Below, one piece after another: positions 1-5,077 of a DNA stretch of 5,077 nt. The stretch lies in contig CATILC010000151.1 of assembly GCA_949516455.1 (NCBI GenBank), forward strand, positions 1-5,077. The letters run 5' to 3'. This DNA is from Flavobacteriia bacterium. GTDB taxonomy: Bacteria; Bacteroidota; Bacteroidia; Flavobacteriales; Schleiferiaceae. Below the pieces are notes generated by a model. The model was not told the origin of the DNA. It worked only from the letters and a program-made list of their open reading frames with translations, and made no database searches. How positions within the stretch are numbered: the first letter of the stretch is position 1; each line of letters starts with the position of its first letter. The translations under genes and the position numbers were made by a program.

Positions 1-2378
1 CCGTTCAGTTCCTTTAGCTGACGCACATTGATGCCGTACATCTTGGCCACCTTGCCAAAGCTTTCCCGCTTGTCCGCTACCGTATGGAATTCACCTAGCG
101 GACGCTCCTCTTCCTTCGCCTCGTCGCCGCCCTTCGCAGAGGATCCACCCTCTTCTGCCACCGGCTTATTGGGCACGTAGTCATCGCGCAAGACTTTGAA
201 GTCCGTCCTTCTGTTGATCTGGTTTCCGATCTCTTGTTCCTCAGCCGAACGACTCCTGATGAATTTCTCGCTCAGCACCGAACCGGCTTTGAATGTTCCT
301 GCTCCAAAACCTCTGTACGCATCGGTCACTGTGAATGGCTCTGCTTCACCTCGACCAACTGCCACCAATCGATCGGAGGCGATGCCCTTGGAGATCAGAT
401 ACCGAACACAGGTATCAGCACGGTTTTGTGAGAGCGCACGATTCTTTTCGTCCGTATCCCTGTAGTCGGTATGAGAACGCAATTCAATGACGATGTTCGG
501 ATTGTCCTTCAAGATGGCCACCACTGTATCCAGTGCCACCATGGCTTCCGGACGGAGATCCCATTTGGCCAGATCGAAGAGTACATTCGGTAGAACGATC
601 GGCACCTCGATATGGTCCATCCCTTTGTTCAATGTCATTCTGTGCAAAAAGACATTTTCGTCTTTGATGTATTCAAAGGAATCAAAGGGAACCCCCACGG
701 TCGTGGCCGCAGCCTGGGCGTTCAGGTATTGCTTTTTTTCAAAGCTCAATGTATAGGTGGTGTTTTCCTTCAGATTCTCCGAAGAGAAAACAAAGTCTCC
801 AAAACCATCGGAGTTTTCAATGATGCTCGTTCCATCGCTGCCGTCGAGTCGAATGGTCACCTGTGGAATGGGTCGTCCGTCCTTGGTATCCGTCACCGTT
901 CCTGTGATCTCGAAAAGCAGAGGAACTTCGTAAATGCCGTAAATGTCATCGGAACCCATCCCCTCTTTGGGGCGGTTGGAAGTGATGTATCCGCGATGCG
1001 CGCCACCGGGCTCGAGAACGATCCCAAAATCATCTGCAGGCGTATTGATGGGATACTTCATATTCTCCACTTCTCCCTTCGGCATCCCATTTTCATCCAG
1101 AGCAATGCGGAAAATATCCAGTCCACCCATGCCCATGTGTCCATCTGAGGCGAAATACAGATAACCATCGTCATGGACGAACGGAAACAATTCGTTTTCT
1201 GCCGTATTGACCAGCGGGCCCAAATTGGTGGGCTGCTTCCACTCCTTTTTGCGGCGATCATAGGTGGTCATCCAGAGATCCTTACTTCCCTCCACCGAAT
1301 TTTCGATGTCTCCTGCGAAGTAGAGGATCTTATCGTCTGGAGAAAGGGATGGATGGCCCACAGAGTGTGAACTGTCATCGGAGAGAACAACGACTTCCGG
1401 CTCATCCCAGGTCTGTCCGCGCTGACGGGTCACGTAAATGGCACAACCCAAGGTGTGGTAGCGTTTGTTCTCGCATCGTGTGAAATACAGATCCTTGAAC
1501 CGGGAATCAAAGCACATGGTGCCCTCGTGGTCCTTGGAATTGATGATCTCAGAAAGAGGGACCGGCGTGGAGTAGTTCACTTCCTCTACTTCCTTCTGCT
1601 GCTTGCCTCTTCTGCGCCTTCTGCCTTTCTTTTTGTCCTTCCGCTCAGATTTGGTCATCCACAGATCCATATACCCCTCCCCTGTCCAACCGTCTTCTGA
1701 TTTGCCCGTGCCGCCTTCCCGTGAGGATACCAAATACAGCATTCCGTCGTACTGTGGGCGGTCGTGATGCGAGTAACTCAGTCCTTTGTTCTTATGACTC
1801 CTTGAGCGTTCTGCATAGATCGGAGTCATGTCGCGTTCCCTTGAATTCAGATCCTTCCGGTTGGTCACGATGTACCGGCTTGGATTGTCGATCCAATCCG
1901 TGGCCGTACGACACATTTGGATGCCCCATTCGGCGCGCACATCACCGGGATTCGAGCGCTTCAACTCCTCATATTCGGCCAGTGCATCTTCGTATTCGCC
2001 CTGACAGGCCATCATCTCAGCATACCAGTAGTGCGCATCATCTCCGTAATCGAGCTTGATCGCCCTTTTGTACTGCGCCTCAGCCTGCTTGTACCTGCTC
2101 ACATGCCGATAACTCTCTCCAAGCATGAAAGCGATTTCCGCCTTCTTTTTGCGCCCTTTCTCTTTGCCAAAGGCCTCTTTCAGTGCTTCGATGGCGAAGG
2201 TGTATTCCTTGGCTCGATAATACTCCATGGCCTTCTCAGTGGCCTTGTGGATCTTTTCTTCTTTGGTTTCCGGCTCTTCGGCATCCTGCTTTTCCTGGGC
2301 CATCAAACCCTGCGATCCCAGACAGATGCAAAACAGAACGACAAGGCTCCCCAGAGAAAATCTATTGTTCACGACCAT
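1..2378 (-). CDS. OmpA-family envelope protein with TPR, PD40 propeller, CRD and LysM-like segment (3' end outside window)
   Basis: The reading frame is open from the ATG at 2378 to the left edge, giving 792 codons with no stop. An in-frame TAA lies upstream (around 2420) and there is no other ATG between, which supports this start; the upstream bases are purine-rich without a clear Shine-Dalgarno. Residues 1-28 are a signal peptide with a hydrophobic core ending in LMAQ, so the product is exported; I see no good lipobox. Residues 46-146 hold about three TPR repeats. Residues 199-484 hold about five PD40/WD40-like blades (for example SLSPDDKILYFAG and DDGYLYFASDG). Residues 489-552 are a carboxypeptidase-regulatory-like fold (ITGTVTDTKDGRPIP). 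Residues 598-730 are an OmpA C-terminal domain with NVLFDLAKWDLRP, SHTD and LSQNRA; D638 and R653 sit where the family binds diaminopimelate, and NRRTDFKV closes the domain. An acidic Gly/Ser linker (738-760) leads into a LysM-like start (762-792). The architecture resembles PorE of the type IX secretion system, but the same layout occurs in other Bacteroidota OmpA proteins, so an exact role is not assigned. Confidence 0.9.
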   Translation of the reverse strand, partial: MVVNNRFSLGSLVVLFCICLGSQGLMAQEKQDAEEPETKEEKIHKATEKAMEYYRAKEYTFAIEALKEAFGKEKGRKKKAEIAFMLGESYRHVSRYKQAEAQYKRAIKLDYGDDAHYWYAEMMACQGEYEDALAEYEELKRSNPGDVRAEWGIQMCRTATDWIDNPSRYIVTNRKDLNSRERDMTPIYAERSRSHKNKGLSYSHHDRPQYDGMLYLVSSREGGTGKSEDGWTGEGYMDLWMTKSERKDKKKGRRRRRGKQQKEVEEVNYSTPVPLSEIINSKDHEGTMCFDSRFKDLYFTRCENKRYHTLGCAIYVTRQRGQTWDEPEVVVLSDDSSHSVGHPSLSPDDKILYFAGDIENSVEGSKDLWMTTYDRRKKEWKQPTNLGPLVNTAENELFPFVHDDGYLYFASDGHMGMGGLDIFRIALDENGMPKGEVENMKYPINTPADDFGIVLEPGGAHRGYITSNRPKEGMGSDDIYGIYEVPLLFEITGTVTDTKDGRPIPQVTIRLDGSDGTSIIENSDGFGDFVFSSENLKENTTYTLSFEKKQYLNAQAAATTVGVPFDSFEYIKDENVFLHRMTLNKGMDHIEVPIVLPNVLFDLAKWDLRPEAMVALDTVVAILKDNPNIVIELRSHTDYRDTDEKNRALSQNRADTCVRYLISKGIASDRLVAVGRGEAEPFTVTDAYRGFGAGTFKAGSVLSEKFIRSRSAEEQEIGNQINRRTDFKVLRDDYVPNKPVAEEGGSSAKGGDEAKEEERPLGEFHTVADKRESFGKVAKMYGINVRQLKELN

Positions 2379-2404
2379 GCTCTTTACTTCTATTCGGTAA
2401 TGTG

Positions 2405-2434
2405 CTAAAATATGCAATTAGCCCCAAGCAGAAA
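2405..2434 (-). promoter_or_regulatory. Candidate Bacteroidota-type promoter for the OmpA-family gene
   Basis: Read on the minus strand, TATTTTAG (2412-2405) matches the Bacteroidota -7 consensus TAnnTTTG with one mismatch. TTTC (2434-2431) lies 18 bases upstream, about where the -33 TTTG element is expected. Transcription would start about 20 bases before the ATG at 2378. The position between the glnN terminator and the gene start is right, but the match is imperfect and such AT-rich patterns can occur by chance. Confidence 0.4.
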
Positions 2435-2464
2435 TCCGTCAGCCAATGCTCCGGGAAAGGGGCC

Positions 2465-2494
2465 AAAAAAACCCGGGCAAGGCCGGGTCTTTTT
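2465..2494 (-). terminator. Intrinsic terminator after glnN, symmetrical and possibly bidirectional
   Basis: A 6-bp GC-rich stem (ACCCGG at 2471-2476 with CCGGGT at 2483-2488, loop of six bases) is flanked by a run of A on one side and T on the other. Read on the minus strand the stem is followed by seven T, the classic Rho-independent form, 21 bases past the glnN stop. On the plus strand the stem is followed by C and five T, so it could also stop transcription coming from the left. It separates glnN from the OmpA-family gene and argues against their forming one operon. Confidence 0.88.
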
Positions 2495-2515
2495 GATCGA
2501 ATTGTGTACAAATGA

Positions 2516-4708
2516 TCAGCGCAGGGACAGCATTTCCCGATACTTGGGAAGCGTCCAAACTTCATCGTCGATGAGCAGTTCCAATTTATCGGAGTGCACC
2601 CGGATCTTTTCGAAGTAAGGCAGGACCTCCTCACAGTACATGATGGAGCGTTTGCGTACGTCATCCACTGCATTTGCTCGCTTGCGTGCTTCGATCATTT
2701 CCTCCTTCAATGTGATGATCTCCGAGGTGCGTTCTGCGATCTCTTGCACCATATTCCTTGGAACTTTGGTGAGCTTCTTGAATTCACTTTCACCGAACAC
2801 CTCATGCATGCCCTGAATGTTTTGCATGAGCAGGCTCTGGTAGCGAAGCGCTGTGGGCACCAGGTGATTGCCTGAGATATCTCCCAGTACGCGCGATTCG
2901 ATCTGGATCTTCAACTGGTAATTCTCCAACAAGATCTCGTGCCGAGCCTCGATCTCCGTGCGGTTCATGACGCCCATGTCTTCGAAGAGCTGGATGGCCT
3001 CTTTGGAAACAAAGAAGTCGAGCGCATGCGGCGTGGTGCGCACATTGCTCAGCCCTCTTTTCTCCGCTTCTTTTTCCCAATCGCCGCTGTAGCCATCGCC
3101 CTCAAAGCGGATGCTCTTGGAGCTCTTGATGTATTCCTTGAGAACATTGAAGATGGCATCGTCCTTCTTCAGACCTTTTTTGTCGATCAGTGCATCGACT
3201 TCGGATTTGAAGTCCTTCAGCTGCTGGGCAACAATGGTGTTGAGAATCGTCATCGGGGCAGCACAATTGGCAGCGGAACCCACCGCGCGCAACTCGAACT
3301 TATTTCCAGTGAAGGCGAAGGGCGAGGTTCGGTTGCGGTCAGTATTGTCGAGCAGGATCTCAGGGATCTTTCCAACGACATTGAGCTTGAGCTCTGTTTT
3401 CTTCTCCGCACTCAATTTGCCGCTTTCGATCTTCTCGAGTTCATCGAGGACGGCGGAGAGCTGCGAACCAATGAACACAGAGATGATGGCGGGAGGGGCT
3501 TCATTTGCACCGAGGCGATGGTCGTTACCTGCCGATGCAATGATGGAACGAAGCAGGTCGGCGTGCCGGTGCACGGCCTTGATGGTGTTGATGAAAAAAG
3601 TCAGGAACTGCAGATTGCCCATCGGATTCTTTCCGGGACTCAGCAAATTCACCCCTGTATCGGTGGCCAAAGACCAGTTGTTGTGCTTTCCGCTTCCATT
3701 GACACCTGCAAATGGCTTCTCGTGCAACAAACAACGCAGGCCATGCCGGCGGGCTACTTTTTCCACAATGTCCATGATCAGGCTGTTGTGGTCCACTGCT
3801 AAGTTGGCCTCTTCGAAGATCGGGGCCATCTCGTACTGACCAGGCGCCACTTCGTTGTGGCGTGTTTTGATCGGAATACCCAAGCGATGGGCTTCGTATT
3901 CAAACTCTTGCATGAAACGCATCACTCGCTCTGGAATGGTACCGAAGTAATGGTCATCGAGCTGCTGGCCTTTGGCAGGACTGTGTCCCAGCAAGGTTCT
4001 GCCTGTCTGCTGCAGATCGGGGCGCGCCTTGAACAGTGCGTTATCGACGAGGAAGTATTCCTGCTCCCAACCCAAAGTGGAATAAACCTTGCTCACGTTC
4101 CTGTCAAAGTATTTGCAGACGTCCGTGGCGGCTTGATCGACCACTTGAAGCGCTCTGAGCAGAGGCGTTTTGTAATCGAGCGCCTCCCCTGTATAAGCCA
4201 CAAAAATGGTCGGAATACACAGCGTCTTGCCCATGATGAATGCCGGCGAGGTCGGATCCCATGCCGTATATCCGCGCGCCTCGAAAGTGTTTCGAATGCC
4301 TCCGTTTGGAAATGATGATGCGTCGGGTTCCTGTTGAACCAACAAGCTGCCATCGAACTTCTCCATGGCCTGTCCGTCAAATGTGGGCTCAAAAAAGCTG
4401 TCGTGCTTCTCAGCAGTAGCACCTGTGAGCGGCTGAAACCAATGCGTATAATGCGTCGCGCCCTTGTTGAGCGCCCAGGCCTTCATCCCGGAAGCGATCT
4501 GATCGGCCATGCTTCGGTCGATCTTTTTGCCCAACTCCATGGCCGCGACAACACTCTTGTAGGCCTCGTTGCCCAGATAATCCCGCATGGCCTTTCGGTT
4601 AAAGACCATTTCACCGAAATAAGAGGGAATGCCCTCGTCAGGAATATTGAGTTCCACTGGCACTTTCTGCGCAGCGGCCTCCAGACTTTGAAATCGATGG
4701 TTTGCCAT
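2516..4708 (-). CDS. glnN: Type III glutamine synthetase
   Basis: This is a complete 730-residue gene for the cytoplasmic enzyme that makes glutamine from glutamate, ammonium and ATP, the entry step of ammonium assimilation. The length fits the type III (GlnN) class, known from Bacteroides and cyanobacteria, and is far longer than type I or II enzymes (about 350-470). The N-terminal type III domain shows FGEMVFNRKAMRDYL (31-45) and GATHYTHWFQPLTG (83-96). The catalytic domain carries GWEQEYF (E215, E217), HNEVAPGQYE (E286, E293), GVNGSGKHNNWS (N337, H342), DRNRTSP (R458, R460) and FELRAVGSAAN (E472, R474); by motif alignment these match the metal-, glutamate- and ATP-binding residues of type I enzymes. 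A helical C-terminal region typical of the class follows (about 580-730). No active-site residue appears lost. The ATG at 4708 is the natural start; MANHRF precedes the conserved region by about 25 residues. The bases before it are AT-rich without a Shine-Dalgarno, as is usual in this phylum. No PII gene or ammonium transporter lies beside it within the window. Confidence 0.97.
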   Translation of the reverse strand: MANHRFQSLEAAAQKVPVELNIPDEGIPSYFGEMVFNRKAMRDYLGNEAYKSVVAAMELGKKIDRSMADQIASGMKAWALNKGATHYTHWFQPLTGATAEKHDSFFEPTFDGQAMEKFDGSLLVQQEPDASSFPNGGIRNTFEARGYTAWDPTSPAFIMGKTLCIPTIFVAYTGEALDYKTPLLRALQVVDQAATDVCKYFDRNVSKVYSTLGWEQEYFLVDNALFKARPDLQQTGRTLLGHSPAKGQQLDDHYFGTIPERVMRFMQEFEYEAHRLGIPIKTRHNEVAPGQYEMAPIFEEANLAVDHNSLIMDIVEKVARRHGLRCLLHEKPFAGVNGSGKHNNWSLATDTGVNLLSPGKNPMGNLQFLTFFINTIKAVHRHADLLRSIIASAGNDHRLGANEAPPAIISVFIGSQLSAVLDELEKIESGKLSAEKKTELKLNVVGKIPEILLDNTDRNRTSPFAFTGNKFELRAVGSAANCAAPMTILNTIVAQQLKDFKSEVDALIDKKGLKKDDAIFNVLKEYIKSSKSIRFEGDGYSGDWEKEAEKRGLSNVRTTPHALDFFVSKEAIQLFEDMGVMNRTEIEARHEILLENYQLKIQIESRVLGDISGNHLVPTALRYQSLLMQNIQGMHEVFGESEFKKLTKVPRNMVQEIAERTSEIITLKEEMIEARKRANAVDDVRKRSIMYCEEVLPYFEKIRVHSDKLELLIDDEVWTLPKYREMLSLR

Positions 4709-4723
4709 TTAAAAGATTTTTGG

Positions 4724-4757
4724 CAAATCTAATACAGCAAATGTGTTGCTCTGAAAA
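4724..4757 (-). promoter_or_regulatory. Candidate Bacteroidota-type promoter for glnN
   Basis: On the minus strand TAGATTTG (4731-4724) matches the -7 consensus TAnnTTTG at every fixed position. A T-rich -33-like element (TTTTC, 4757-4753) lies about 21 bases upstream. The predicted start of transcription is near 4717, leaving a leader of only about 9 bases before the glnN ATG. The -33-like element overlaps the T-rich tail of the hairpin that follows the antiporter gene. No obvious operator or riboswitch fits in the 72-base gap. Confidence 0.55.
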
Positions 4758-4759
4758 TT

Positions 4760-4779
4760 ACCCCCTATTTTTTTGGGGT
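4760..4779 (-). terminator. Possible weak terminator after the antiporter gene
   Basis: Read on the minus strand, ACCCC and GGGGT can pair around a roughly 10-base A-rich loop, starting two bases past the antiporter stop codon. The stem is followed by AATTTTC, a short and imperfect T tract. The stem is short and the loop large, so termination may be partial, with some read-through into glnN. Confidence 0.45.
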
Positions 4780-4780
4780 C

Positions 4781-5077
4781 TTATCGAAGGATTATGAACA
4801 TATAGGCAAGGTACCCGGTAAAAAGAAGCCCTCCTTTCCATGAATTGAATGAAAACATAGGACGAAGAGCCATCAAGATCAAAATGGAAAGGGTCATTGC
4901 GATCATGTAAGGAAAGTCAAAGGCCAGCAAGTGCCCAGAAGAGGGTTCGATCGGCGTGATGATGCTGCTGAACCCGATCACGCTTCCAATATTGAAAATA
5001 TTCGAGCCGAGAACATTCCCCAAGGCCATATCCCGCTGACCCCGCAGCGCCGAGATCAAACTGGCGGATAATTCAGG
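4781..5077 (-). CDS. Calcium/sodium antiporter, CaCA family (C-terminal part; 5' end outside window)
   Basis: The frame is open from the right edge to the TAA at 4783-4781, giving 98 residues. The first residues, PELSASLISALRG, followed by MALGNVLGSNIFNIG (17-31), form the second alpha repeat of the YrbG-like cation/Ca2+ exchanger family; the glutamate of the PE pair is a known ion-binding residue of this repeat, and GNVxGSNIFN is a family signature. Three hydrophobic segments follow the PE helix (about 26-43, 55-71 and 83-97), consistent with the final transmembrane helices of an inner-membrane exchanger that moves Ca2+ against Na+. A TTG at 5059 could be taken for a start, but the PE motif lies before it and the family is usually over 300 residues, so the true start is beyond the window. 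The N-terminal half with the first alpha repeat cannot be checked. Confidence 0.92.
   Translation of the reverse strand, partial: PELSASLISALRGQRDMALGNVLGSNIFNIGSVIGFSSIITPIEPSSGHLLAFDFPYMIAMTLSILILMALRPMFSFNSWKGGLLFTGYLAYMFIILR

Noticed and set aside
612..1148. A 178-codon plus-strand frame opposite the OmpA-family gene
   Set aside because: The opposite strand carries continuous recognisable PD40, CRD and OmpA sequence here, so this is a shadow of that gene.
1917..2515. Plus-strand frames of 163 and 110 codons running from the OmpA gene's 5' region into the intergenic gap
   Set aside because: They are antisense to the signal peptide and TPR region and overlap each other. The second runs through the GC-rich terminator hairpin. 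Their hydrophobic or Pro/Ser-rich content reflects the complementary strand, not a real protein.
2379..2515. Possible small RNA or riboswitch between glnN and the OmpA-family gene
   Set aside because: Apart from the terminator and the candidate promoter I find no further stable hairpin or conserved aptamer pattern in this 137-base gap.
2362..2673. A 103-codon minus-strand frame overlapping the 3' end of glnN and the intergenic gap
   Set aside because: It is out of frame with glnN, crosses the terminator, and shows no recognisable motif.
2939..3839. Two long overlapping plus-strand open frames (287 and 242 codons) opposite glnN
   Set aside because: They lie fully within the strongly conserved glnN coding region in antisense frames, show no recognisable motif, and overlap each other. 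Long antisense frames are common opposite conserved genes of this composition.

Overview
The window looks like ordinary chromosomal DNA from a member of the Bacteroidota, most likely a Flavobacteriia-type organism with mid-range GC. Three things point there. The first is a type III glutamine synthetase of the Bacteroides GlnN kind. The second is a multidomain OmpA protein (TPR, PD40 propeller, carboxypeptidase-regulatory fold, OmpA), an architecture typical of the phylum. The third is promoter-like sequences that fit the Bacteroidota TAnnTTTG -7 pattern, with no strong Shine-Dalgarno sequences. A lower rank cannot be assigned from this window.

All three genes lie on the minus strand, so the biological order runs from right to left. 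At the right edge (4781-5077) are the last 98 codons of a calcium/sodium antiporter of the CaCA family. A short gap (4709-4780) holds a weak hairpin and a good candidate promoter. Next comes a complete 730-residue type III glutamine synthetase (glnN, 2516-4708). A 137-base gap (2379-2515) holds a clear intrinsic terminator and a weaker candidate promoter. The rest (1-2378) is the first 792 codons of an OmpA-family envelope protein. It starts with a signal peptide and runs off the left edge inside what looks like a LysM domain.

The genes appear to be separate transcription units, not one operon: a terminator follows glnN and probably the antiporter, and each downstream gene has its own candidate promoter. 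Their roles are unrelated: ion homeostasis in the inner membrane, ammonium assimilation in the cytoplasm, and peptidoglycan-anchored envelope structure. The OmpA protein, with a PorE-like architecture plus an extra LysM-like segment, is the most interesting item. I see no mobile element, CRISPR array, RNA gene, or sign of a new defence or biosynthetic system.
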